This document shows positions 7,133 through 13,804 of a stretch of 20,963 bases of DNA, piece by piece (the stretch's first letter is position 1; each line of letters opens with the position of its first letter). The DNA comes from an uncultured Thermoplasmata archaeon (GTDB lineage: Archaea; Thermoplasmatota; Thermoplasmata; Methanomassiliicoccales; Methanomethylophilaceae). The notes below the pieces were generated by a model. That model was given only the letters and a program-made list of their open reading frames with translations. It made no database searches and was not told the origin of the DNA. The DNA is taken from assembly GCA_946545675.1 (NCBI GenBank), contig CAMNNR010000004.1:1-20963 (forward strand), written 5' to 3'. The position numbers and the translations under genes were made by a program.

Positions 7133-7792
7133 ATGGATATCAAGCAGGCGATCAGGGAAAGGCACACGGTCCGCAAATATGAGACCAAAGAAATCCCGGA
7201 CGACCTCGCGGCCAAACTTGAAGAGAGGGCAGCCATGATGTCTGACGCCCAGAAGCTGGAGATCATACTGTTCCGCAACGACACCGGGGCGGCTAGCGGG
7301 ATGGGTAGGATGGTGTCGAAGAACGTCGCCAATTTCTTCGCCATCGCAGGTGATGATTCGCCTGACCTCGAAGTCCGCGGAGGTTATGCGGCAGCGGATT
7401 TGATGCTGTTCGCACAGACCCTGGGACTGAACACCTGGTACATCGGAGGCATGACCTCCAAGGATCTCGTCTCCAGATTCCCGGGTAAGACGGTGGTGAC
7501 CTCCATCGCCGTCGGCTACGGACAGAGCCAGGGGACACAGCACAAGTTCAAGACCTCGCCCGAGAAGGTCGCCGATCTCGAAGGTGCCCCGGAATGGTTC
7601 ACCGCAGGGGTCGAAGGGACCATGTATGCCCCTACCGCCATGAACAGGCAGAAGTTCCGCATAACCCGCAACGGCAGCAAGGTCAGGGTGGAGACAGCGG
7701 ATGGACACTTCCCGAAGCAGGACAGGGGGTTGGTAATGTACCACTTCGAGGTCTGTGCCGGGAAGGATAACTTCGAGTGGGACCTTTCCTGA
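7133..7792 (+). CDS. Nitroreductase-family flavoprotein (TM-nitroreductase type)
   Basis: FMN-dependent NAD(P)H oxidoreductase-like protein of 219 residues, cytoplasmic. ATG 7133 is fixed by GGAGGG about 8 bp upstream. The N-terminus AIRERHTVRKYETKEIP is the FMN-phosphate binding start of nitroreductases. A central AAADLMLFAQTLGLNTWYIGG block and IAVGYG are typical of the family, and the second half repeats the pattern with YAPTAMNRQKFRI, the SPSALNRQPW-like motif. This two-part layout matches the TM1586-type group. It follows the nuclease gene by 26 bp and is likely co-transcribed. The substrate is unknown. Its stop lies only 3 bp from that of the convergent HPP gene, with no terminator between. 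Confidence 0.85.
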   Translation: MDIKQAIRERHTVRKYETKEIPDDLAAKLEERAAMMSDAQKLEIILFRNDTGAASGMGRMVSKNVANFFAIAGDDSPDLEVRGGYAAADLMLFAQTLGLNTWYIGGMTSKDLVSRFPGKTVVTSIAVGYGQSQGTQHKFKTSPEKVADLEGAPEWFTAGVEGTMYAPTAMNRQKFRITRNGSKVRVETADGHFPKQDRGLVMYHFEVCAGKDNFEWDLS

Positions 7793-7795
7793 AGA

Positions 7796-8293
7796 TCAGT
7801 CAGAGTACCTTTCCTTCAGGACGTTGGCACCGTAGGCCACGGCCATCATCACCAGCAGTCCGATTGCCAACGGGAACACCAGGAAGGAGATTTCCGTGAT
7901 GTGGCTGATGGCGACCGTGAGTGCGGTGGCACCTGCGGGAGGGTGGAGCGTACCGGTGAACATCATCACCAGTATGGCGGTCATCACACACAGTCCGCAG
8001 ACGATCCATTTCAGGTCAGCGAACAGACCTGCGGCATCGAAGACCCAGACGATGATCAATGACACCAAAGCCGAGAACAGGTGGCTGAAGAATACGTTCT
8101 TGGGTTTGGAGAAGGGCGCCTTCGGAGCGGCGTAAATCAGCACCGCGGTGGATCCGAACGATGCCACGATGTACTGATTGTGGAGATGCATATCCACGAA
8201 CCCGAGAAACGCTATTCCGATGAAAGAGAACAATGCTGTGATTATGACGATCTGCGGTTTGTATTTCTCACTCGGACGGAACGGATTCTCCAT
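7796..8293 (-). CDS. HPP-family integral membrane protein
   Basis: A 165-residue membrane protein of the HPP family, named for its conserved His-Pro-Pro motif. Seen: SFGSTAVLIYAAPKAPFSKP, then TGTLHPPAGATALTVAI, both hallmarks of the family, within four to five hydrophobic segments. Plant plastid and cyanobacterial members have been linked to nitrite transport; the role in archaea is unknown, so a nitrite substrate is not claimed. ATG 8293 is preferred (MENPFRPSEKYKPQI before the first membrane segment). ATG 8353 or TTG 8374 would add a polar tail. GTATATCC about 41 bp upstream is a possible promoter. Otherwise it may be read through from the WG-repeat gene, whose stop is at 8385. Confidence 0.85.
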   Translation of the reverse strand: MENPFRPSEKYKPQIVIITALFSFIGIAFLGFVDMHLHNQYIVASFGSTAVLIYAAPKAPFSKPKNVFFSHLFSALVSLIIVWVFDAAGLFADLKWIVCGLCVMTAILVMMFTGTLHPPAGATALTVAISHITEISFLVFPLAIGLLVMMAVAYGANVLKERYSD

Positions 8294-8384
8294 TGTATCG
8301 CTTTCTTTGGCCCGGGGAAACTGACCAGGGATATACGGATATCGCTGTTTCATCGAATCTGGCGGGATGTCCAACTCATCAGAC

Positions 8385-10244
8385 TCAGATCTCTTCGCTG
8401 ACGCCGTTGCGGTTCAGGAAGAATGCCTTCCCGTCTTTGAGGACGAGGGCCTCGCCGTTGTTGAAATCCCCTGCGAAATCGTAGTCGCCGAACAGTGCTT
8501 TCCCATCGATATCGATATAGTGCCAGCATCCGTTTTCGCGAACGGCTGCGATGCCTTCGTGATATCCGCTGACCTCATCGAACCACCTGTTGTTCAGGAA
8601 ATCCCCGAAGTCGGTGAGATGCGACATCCCCCTCCTGTCGATGTAAATGGGGGCTGTGAAATCAGAGAAGTCCCCGACATAATCGAACGTCATATTGGTG
8701 ACCATGTATCCATCGTCGCGGCCGAAGAAGAAACGTCCTTCGCGGTCACACAGAGGCTGCACACCGCAGCTCCATTCACCCGCCCATGCTATCGATTCCG
8801 GGGGCACCCATTGCCATCCTTTGACTTCGCAGCAGGGTTCCATCTCCATGGTCCTGCCGGTAGGGGCCAGCGAGATATCGACATCAACACTCTCGCGACC
8901 ATACATCGGGTATTCCTTACCGTCGATGAATGCTGAATACTTATCACCCTTCCTGGTGAAGATCAGACCTTCGCAGTAGTGGATCCAATCATTACGCGGG
9001 AACCTCCCGGTGAGATAGGCGATTGGGGGCAGGACGAAAAGGTCATGATTGACGCAGAATGTGAGGGAATCGTCTTCCTCGAGCATTCCAGTGACCATCT
9101 TCCAGACATTATCGCGTATGACTTCGTTGGGATACCATCCCTTGAGGACACGGTGACCAATCTGATCCATGACCGCCAGACGGCTGGGGCGGATCAGATC
9201 CTCCGGATCGTATGCGTTGTGTTCGATGTAGGCACGGCCTTCGGGACCCACTTCGGGGCAGATCTCCACTTTTGCCGGAACACCCATGCCTGCCATGATG
9301 CAGTTCGCTGTGGTGATGCACCTGCGGGATGAGCTGCATTTGGCGTAGATCTTCCTGTCTTTCAGAGAGGAGATCTTCCTCCCGATGTCCCTGGAGAGGT
9401 CCTCGCCGTGAGGCGTCAACCCCGTTCCGTGGATTCCGGAATTGTTGCAAAGGAAATGCGACCGGCGCTCCGAGTGTCTGATGAACACCACACAGGAGTC
9501 CCAATCGTTGGAAAGAATATCGTCTGTCCAACGGGGCATTTCGCTGTAATCCCTCTTGCTGACCTTGAACAACGGCTTGAAAGCGCACCCTTTGCCCAAA
9601 TAACCGAACGTCCCGTCCTTCACGGCGGCATACAAACCGTTGCGGCCCTCGTAGACACGGTCCAACCATTCCGTAACCGGTTTCCCGGAGGTATCTATCA
9701 GAGCCCATCTGCCCTCCTTCTCCACCGGCGCTAGTCCGGACGAGAATTTACCTACGTAATCGTAGCGCTCGGGGTAGATCGGTACGCCTTCCTTCCCTAT
9801 ATGGGTGAAACCGTCTTCGGTGAGTACCGCAGCATATCCTTCAGAGAAGTCCGAACAGTACCTGAATCTCATGTCCCAGGCTTCATATTTATCATCGATG
9901 TAGCTGTATCCTCCGCTCCGGTATCTGACGGCACAGAGGCCCTCATGGAACTCGGATACCCATCCGAAACGGCGGGTGTAGAGCGGTCTGCCCTGACGGT
10001 CTATGTGCATCCACCCAAGAGAATCCTGAGCGGCGGCGATACCGTTTCTGAAAGGATAGGTGGAAACGAATACCTCGCTGTACGCAGGCTTGCCTTCGGC
10101 ATCGATATGGTATGCACCCTTCCTGTCACGGACCGCACCGAGACCTTCGGTGAAAGGGAAAGCCTCCAGGAATGCACGCCCGAACTGCTGCTTCGCATCC
10201 AGGAAATAGGCCGTGCGGTGGTGATCGGTACCGAAACGGGTCAT
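8385..10244 (-). CDS. WG-repeat protein with central histidine-phosphatase domain
   Basis: A 619-residue, probably cytoplasmic fusion; no signal peptide or membrane segment. Residues about 20-225 hold five or six WG/KWG-type repeats (patterns such as F-x-EGL-AV-x(4)-G-x-x-IDxxG). Residues about 250-430 form a histidine-phosphatase domain: RHSER (R256, H257), SSSRRCITTA (304-313) and VNHD (H400), so both catalytic histidines and the phosphate-binding arginines are present. Residues about 490-619 return to WG repeats (FxGDFSDFTAPIYIDRRG, YHEGIAAVRENGCWHYID). WG repeats are thought to mediate protein contacts. The phosphatase target is unknown. ATG 10244 lies 28 bp from a TATA-like TTTTTATT on the same strand, suggesting its own leaderless transcript, separate from ramA upstream. 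Confidence 0.88.
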   Translation of the reverse strand: MTRFGTDHHRTAYFLDAKQQFGRAFLEAFPFTEGLGAVRDRKGAYHIDAEGKPAYSEVFVSTYPFRNGIAAAQDSLGWMHIDRQGRPLYTRRFGWVSEFHEGLCAVRYRSGGYSYIDDKYEAWDMRFRYCSDFSEGYAAVLTEDGFTHIGKEGVPIYPERYDYVGKFSSGLAPVEKEGRWALIDTSGKPVTEWLDRVYEGRNGLYAAVKDGTFGYLGKGCAFKPLFKVSKRDYSEMPRWTDDILSNDWDSCVVFIRHSERRSHFLCNNSGIHGTGLTPHGEDLSRDIGRKISSLKDRKIYAKCSSSRRCITTANCIMAGMGVPAKVEICPEVGPEGRAYIEHNAYDPEDLIRPSRLAVMDQIGHRVLKGWYPNEVIRDNVWKMVTGMLEEDDSLTFCVNHDLFVLPPIAYLTGRFPRNDWIHYCEGLIFTRKGDKYSAFIDGKEYPMYGRESVDVDISLAPTGRTMEMEPCCEVKGWQWVPPESIAWAGEWSCGVQPLCDREGRFFFGRDDGYMVTNMTFDYVGDFSDFTAPIYIDRRGMSHLTDFGDFLNNRWFDEVSGYHEGIAAVRENGCWHYIDIDGKALFGDYDFAGDFNNGEALVLKDGKAFFLNRNGVSEEI

Positions 10245-10267
10245 CGTCCCAGAATAATCAATCCTTC

Positions 10268-10276
10268 AATAAAAAC
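10268..10276 (-). promoter_or_regulatory. TATA-like element for the WG-repeat gene
   Basis: The minus strand reads GTTTTTATTG here, centred about 28 bp before ATG 10244, the spacing expected for a leaderless archaeal mRNA. It lies beyond the ramA terminator hairpin, which supports separate transcription. Confidence 0.4.
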
Positions 10277-10326
10277 GCTGGGAATAATGTGAGAGATATC
10301 GACAATACCGATGGAAGATGAAAGAT

Positions 10327-10341
10327 GGGGGATGGACCCCC
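10327..10341 (-). terminator. Hairpin terminator after ramA
   Basis: GGGGG, loop ATGGA, CCCCC: a perfect G/C stem 11 bp past the ramA stop on the minus strand, followed there by ATCTTTCATC. Short but strong; placement supports termination of the cobW-ramA operon. Confidence 0.45.
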
Positions 10342-10352
10342 GAAATGTTTTC

Positions 10353-11972
10353 TCACTCCACGAGCTGGAGTTTGTTGTACTGGTACACCTTAGCGGGACA
10401 GGACATCTGGCACCTGTAGCAGGCGGTACCGAGGCAGTTCTTGGTCTGCACGGTGAGGGTCTTGTCCTCCGCGATGGAGAGGGCGTGCTCAGGACATTCC
10501 TTCACGCACTTGCCGCATCCGGTGCAGCCTTCCATCTTACCCACGAGCTGGGTACCGATGTTATGGATGATGGTGAGTCCCCTCTCTCCGAGATCCTGGA
10601 TATCCCTGGTGGCGATCCTGTGGACGCTGGCACGGCCACGGGGCTTAGGAAGCTCCTGGATGCCTTCGAGGGCGTTGTTGGCATTGTACTGCGCAAGGGA
10701 GAGTCCCTCGTCCCAGTAGGATAGCTCCTGCAGATAGATCTGCGAGAAGATCTTGTCCTGGGCGAACATGATGTGGTTGGCCCTGATACTGTCCGCGATG
10801 GACTGGAGCTTGTCGAGCATCTCCGGATCCCTGAGTAGATCGGTGGCAAGCGAGAGCGAGGTGTTACCGTACTGGTAGATCTCGGTGGAAGATGGGGGTA
10901 TGAGTCCCACGTCCCTTGCCTTGAGTGCGTCGACGTAAGTACCGGAGGCACCGCACATGTACATGACTTTCATATCCGCGAACTTGATGCCCGCATGTTC
11001 CAGAAGGCAGAAGTGACCCGCCCTCATGGCCCCGATGGCCTTGGCGGCCTCGCTTATGTCTTTGCTGCTGATAGTGACATTGTCCTGAAGGTGCAGGAGT
11101 CCGTCGTCGGTTGTGAGCTTACCCTTGTTCCAAAGGCGCTCGTACTGTGCGACTGCAACAGCTGCGATGACACCGGTTCCGGTGATTCCGGTGGCCTTGC
11201 CATGCATGGGCCCCTCTTCCAGGGGTTCCTTCTGGATGAGGAAGTTGAACTTGTCTCCCTTCTGAGGGGTGATGTTCTCGTCTAGGACGGAGCACCTCCA
11301 TCCGACATCGTATTCGAGATCAGATATAGCCCCGGGGCCGGCGAGCATACCACACTGGATCGACTGTCCTTCCATGGCGGGTCCGGCAGCGGCTGATCCG
11401 GTGTATATCTCGTCACCGACCTTCAATGCCATCTCCGCATTGGTACCGTAATCGGTAACCATACAGTTCCTGTCGTCCTCGAGGAATCCCGATTTGTACA
11501 TCATTGCGAGCGCATCGGCTCCGATCTCGTGCCTGATGGCTGGCGGGACATAGAGCTCTGTTCCGTCTGGGACATCGAGTCCTACGTCGACGGCTGAGAA
11601 CACTCCGGCGTTCCTTGCCTGGTCGACGATCCCCCTCTCCCTCTTGGCGTTCTCGCCGGCGAAGGCGAGATCATCCACGGGGATCCCCTGGAAAAGTGAA
11701 AGCTGAATGGGGTTTCCGCAGATACTCACCCTCTCGACCTTGTGCAGGTCGATTCCCAGACTCTTGATGACCTTGTTCTGGGTGTCCATCAGGATCCTGT
11801 GTGCGATGTCGTTTCCCACGTTGATGCAGAACGTGAGATGGTCCATGACATTGGCACCGGGCAGGGGGTGGCATTCGGTAACGACGGTCGATAAGATCTT
11901 CCCGGAATCAAGGTCTACAGCATGTCCCCTGGTTCCGCTGGTTCCGATATCCAGTGCTATTCCGTAAGTCAT
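10353..11972 (-). CDS. ramA: Methylamine methyltransferase corrinoid protein reductive activase
   Basis: RamA uses ATP to reduce corrinoid methyltransferase proteins from inactive Co(II) to Co(I), allowing methyl transfer from methylamines to coenzyme M. The 539-residue length fits the family (about 60 kDa). Seen: an ASKHA-like start ALDIGTSGTRGHAVD, then VTDYGTNAEMALKVG, CGASGTYVDALKARDVGLIPP-type segments of the DUF4445 ATPase domain, and a C-terminal ferredoxin domain. The first cluster motif is CX2CX2CX3C (483, 486, 489, 493). The second is C513-X4-C518-X2-C521-X3-C525, so its first gap is two residues longer than the classical spacing. ATG 11972 has a GGAGG site at 11980-11984. It is the last gene of a three-gene operon after a CobW-type GTPase and a His-rich protein. 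No methyltransferase or corrinoid-protein gene lies in the window. Related activators serve other methyltransferases, so the methylamine assignment is likely rather than certain. Confidence 0.93.
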   Translation of the reverse strand: MTYGIALDIGTSGTRGHAVDLDSGKILSTVVTECHPLPGANVMDHLTFCINVGNDIAHRILMDTQNKVIKSLGIDLHKVERVSICGNPIQLSLFQGIPVDDLAFAGENAKRERGIVDQARNAGVFSAVDVGLDVPDGTELYVPPAIRHEIGADALAMMYKSGFLEDDRNCMVTDYGTNAEMALKVGDEIYTGSAAAGPAMEGQSIQCGMLAGPGAISDLEYDVGWRCSVLDENITPQKGDKFNFLIQKEPLEEGPMHGKATGITGTGVIAAVAVAQYERLWNKGKLTTDDGLLHLQDNVTISSKDISEAAKAIGAMRAGHFCLLEHAGIKFADMKVMYMCGASGTYVDALKARDVGLIPPSSTEIYQYGNTSLSLATDLLRDPEMLDKLQSIADSIRANHIMFAQDKIFSQIYLQELSYWDEGLSLAQYNANNALEGIQELPKPRGRASVHRIATRDIQDLGERGLTIIHNIGTQLVGKMEGCTGCGKCVKECPEHALSIAEDKTLTVQTKNCLGTACYRCQMSCPAKVYQYNKLQLVE

Positions 11973-11979
11973 TTGATTT

Positions 11980-11984
11980 CCTCC
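11980..11984 (-). promoter_or_regulatory. Ribosome binding site of ramA
   Basis: GGAGG on the minus strand, 7 nt before ATG 11972. It fixes the ramA start and shows that this internal operon gene uses a Shine-Dalgarno leader, unlike the leaderless first gene of the operon. Confidence 0.7.
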
Positions 11985-12033
11985 GAATTAAAAAGTTTGG
12001 AAAAGAAGGGGCGAGCATACCCCTGTTGAATGT

Positions 12034-12819
12034 TTATTTCTTCCTCTTGAGGAAGCTGAAGAAGCCCTTCTTCTCCTTCTTCTCGGGCTCCTTCTCTTTG
12101 TGCTCATGGCAGTGGCACTCTTCACCGTGTTCGTGGTGGTGCTCGTGGTCATGATCATGGCAGTGGCACTCCTCTTCGTGCTCGTGCTCATGGTGGTGTC
12201 CGCAGCAGCACTCCCCGTCATGATGGTGGTGCTCGTGGTCATGGTCGTGATGATGGTGACTGAAATGGCCGTTCTCATCAATCATGGATGCCAGACTCTG
12301 ATGGTGGTGACAGGAGCAGTTGGGATCGTCGCACTCCTCGTCATCGTGATGGTGGTGATGGCAGGAGCACTCTGGGTCATCGCATTCCTTTCCGTCCTCG
12401 TGGACATGGTGATGGTCATGGTGGTGTCCCTCGAGGGATTCCTTGTCGATGAAGTAATCGAGACCAGAATCGTCGATGGCGTGGAGCATCTTGTGGGTGA
12501 GGTCGTATTCGTCGACGTCGAGGACAGCGCACATGAAGTTGAACTTGACCTCGTCCGCGCGGTCCATGGTCCCGTGGTGCTCGACACCGTTGTCCATGTC
12601 GATGAGGTTGAGGGTTATTCCCTTTCCGTCCTCGACGTAGACTGCGGCTTTGATATGTCCCAGAAGGCAGCCGGATTCACCCTGAACGTATTTTCCGACG
12701 TCCATGAGGGCGGCGGCCAGCTTCTGTTCTGCATCAGTGTTGAAATTGAAGATGCGGCCGGTGAATCCTGCAGCGCAGCCACCTGCCTCCTTCATGGAGT
12801 TCTCTTCGTTTCCGCTCAT
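12034..12819 (-). CDS. His/Cys-rich metal-binding protein paired with CobW-type GTPase
   Basis: A 261-residue protein of two parts. Residues about 10-125 form a compact domain (GGCAAGFTGRIFNFN, GCLLGHIKAAVYVEDGKGIT, KFNFMCAVLDVDEYDLTHKM). Residues about 131-240 are extremely rich in His, Asp, Glu and Cys, with runs such as HHHDHHH and HHHHDHDHEHHHH, two copies of CDDP[EN]CSCHHH (146-155 and 163-172), CCCGHHH, and two EECHCH repeats. The lysine-rich tail ends FFSFLKRKK. Such tails store or hand over Ni, Co or Zn. ATG 12819 overlaps the cobW stop as ATGA, so the two proteins are made together. COG0523 GTPases often carry a His-rich stretch and a C-terminal domain; this gene may supply both separately. 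Function inferred from composition and context; the domain family was not recognised with certainty. Confidence 0.85.
   Translation of the reverse strand: MSGNEENSMKEAGGCAAGFTGRIFNFNTDAEQKLAAALMDVGKYVQGESGCLLGHIKAAVYVEDGKGITLNLIDMDNGVEHHGTMDRADEVKFNFMCAVLDVDEYDLTHKMLHAIDDSGLDYFIDKESLEGHHHDHHHVHEDGKECDDPECSCHHHHHDDEECDDPNCSCHHHQSLASMIDENGHFSHHHHDHDHEHHHHDGECCCGHHHEHEHEEECHCHDHDHEHHHEHGEECHCHEHKEKEPEKKEKKGFFSFLKRKK
12040..12430. repeat. Degenerate His-codon repeat region inside the His-rich gene
   Basis: The plus strand shows repeated ATGGTGGTG / GTGGTGCTCGTGGTCATG units, for example GTGGTGCTCGTGGTCATG near 12137 and again near 12226, and CATGGCAGTGGCACTC near 12107 and near 12156. On the coding strand these are CAC/CAT-rich blocks with interspersed acidic and Cys codons. 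Low-complexity duplication of this kind can expand or contract by replication slippage. Confidence 0.7.
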
Positions 12820-13403
12820 TGTATCAACTCGTAGGCTTTTTCGAGGTTGGTCCCTTCCTTCACGGAGACGGGGATGATGGGTTTGTCTGGGAAGCGCTGT
12901 TTGAGCCACTCGGTGGCGTCCTCGATCTCGCCGGGCTGGGCGACATCGGATTTGTTGATCAGGATGAAGTCGGATCCCTGCATCTGCCTGGTGAAGAATT
13001 CCTCCTTCTTCTTGATGAGGTCCCTGAACCTCTGGATGTCGCAGACGCCGATGATGACGCACTTCTCCTCCTCTATGCAGGCGAAGTGCACGAGCTCCTT
13101 CACCTTGTGGGGGAGGGCGAGTCCGGTAGGCTCGATGACGATGACATCGGGGTCGATGTCGTTCTTGATGTTCTTCAGTGCGGTCTGAAGGGTACCGGAG
13201 AGGGAGCAGCAGATACAACCGGAGGGGAGCTCCATGGCATCGTATCCCTGTGCCTTGAGGGTGGCACCGTCGACTCCGATCTCGCCGGATTCGTTGACGA
13301 GGATGGCCACTTTGGCCTTCCTTTCGCTGAACATTGTGGCAAGTCTCATCAGGAGACTTGTTTTTCCGCTTCCGAGGAAGCCGCCTAAAATGTAAACTTG
13401 CAT
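12816..13403 (-). CDS. CobW/HypB/UreG-type (COG0523) GTPase, short form
   Basis: Metal-chaperone GTPase of the COG0523 group, which delivers Zn, Co or similar metals to target proteins. It has 195 residues. Seen: Walker A GGFLGSGKTS (7-16), the metal-binding GCICC motif (C63, C65, C66) after ELPSG, Walker B region VIVIEPTG (87-94), and guanine motif NKSD (150-153). The protein stops right after the G domain and lacks the CobW C-terminal domain that usually makes the family 300 residues or more. The next gene, overlapping by ATGA, encodes a His-rich metal-binding protein and may replace it; ramA follows. ATG 13403 is 28 bp from a clear TATA box, so the operon mRNA is probably leaderless. The metal is not determinable from sequence; cobalt for corrinoids or zinc for the CoM methyltransferase are the natural candidates. 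Confidence 0.92.
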   Translation of the reverse strand: MQVYILGGFLGSGKTSLLMRLATMFSERKAKVAILVNESGEIGVDGATLKAQGYDAMELPSGCICCSLSGTLQTALKNIKNDIDPDVIVIEPTGLALPHKVKELVHFACIEEEKCVIIGVCDIQRFRDLIKKKEEFFTRQMQGSDFILINKSDVAQPGEIEDATEWLKQRFPDKPIIPVSVKEGTNLEKAYELIQ

Positions 13404-13426
13404 AACTCTGCTAATGCGAAACGCAC

Positions 13427-13435
13427 TATAAATTT
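13427..13435 (-). promoter_or_regulatory. TATA box of the cobW-like/His-rich/ramA operon
   Basis: The minus strand reads AAATTTATA, centred about 28 bp upstream of ATG 13403, giving a leaderless transcript. It lies in a 131-bp divergent promoter region shared with the zinc-ribbon gene at 13535. Confidence 0.6.
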
Positions 13436-13506
13436 GTAATCAACTAACGATGTAGATTACGTTTGTGAACACAAAATCGCAATCAATCCAACATAGGGAG
13501 CATACG

Positions 13507-13514
13507 TTTAAAAT
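13507..13514 (+). promoter_or_regulatory. TATA box of the zinc-ribbon gene
   Basis: TTTAAAAT centred 25 bp upstream of ATG 13535. This spacing supports ATG 13535, rather than TTG 13514, as the start and implies a leaderless mRNA. Confidence 0.55.
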
Positions 13515-13534
13515 TGCGACATGGATTCTCGGTT

Positions 13535-13774
13535 ATGGGCTACATCTACCTCACATGTCCTTCCTGCCGTGCAAAGTTCAACGGCCGCGATGAGGTACAT
13601 TTCACGTTCTGCCCCTACTGCAACCACAGGGTGGAGACACGTAGGATCAGTGAGGACGAGGCCCGCAAGATTTTCCTGAAATCGGCCACCAAATGCAACC
13701 GCCAGTGCGAAAAGACCGGATACAAGTGCAGGTGCGGATGCGTGATGGACGTCTACGTAAGGGATGTTGAGTGA
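13535..13774 (+). CDS. Small zinc-ribbon protein
   Basis: A 79-residue protein with nine cysteines. CPSC (8, 11) and CPYC (26, 29) form a classic zinc ribbon. A second group, C54-x3-C58, then C65, C67 and C69 (CRCGC), could bind another metal. No membrane segment. Function unknown; small archaeal zinc ribbons often bind nucleic acids or larger partners. It is divergent from the cobW-like/ramA operon, with about 130 bp holding both promoters, and converges on iorB through a shared hairpin. A role in metal sensing for the neighbouring operon is possible but only by position. Confidence 0.82.
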   Translation: MGYIYLTCPSCRAKFNGRDEVHFTFCPYCNHRVETRRISEDEARKIFLKSATKCNRQCEKTGYKCRCGCVMDVYVRDVE

Positions 13775-13804
13775 GGGTGCCGGTCTCCCGGCAACGACCT
13801 CACT
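13770..13804. terminator. Bidirectional hairpin between convergent genes
   Basis: TGCCGG (13778-13783), loop TCTC, CCGGCA (13788-13793) is a perfect inner stem. Outer arms AGTGAGG (13770-13776) and CCTCACT (13798-13804) also pair, and contain the stop codons of both the zinc-ribbon gene and iorB. A symmetric structure in a 25-bp convergent gap is best read as a shared terminator or mRNA 3'-end structure. Confidence 0.6.

Noticed and set aside
7007..7744. Minus-strand 245-codon frame opposite the nitroreductase
   Set aside because: Antisense shadow of a clear nitroreductase-family gene; no motifs and no start signal.
7796..8293. Calling the HPP protein a nitrite transporter
   Set aside because: That role comes from plastid and cyanobacterial members only; nothing in the neighbourhood points to nitrite metabolism.
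12040..12430. Possible CRISPR-like or minisatellite array
   Set aside because: The repeats are short, irregular, lack spacers and stay in frame as His/Asp/Glu/Cys codons, so they are coding low-complexity sequence.
12100..12834. Plus-strand 244-codon frame that looks like a highly hydrophobic membrane protein
   Set aside because: It is the antisense of the His-rich gene: CAC/CAT histidine codons read as GTG/ATG (Val/Met) on the other strand, giving false membrane segments. No ribosome site or family resemblance.
12819..13388. Plus-strand frame opposite the CobW-type GTPase
   Set aside because: The minus strand has Walker A, CxCC, EPTG and NKSD motifs; the opposite frame has none.
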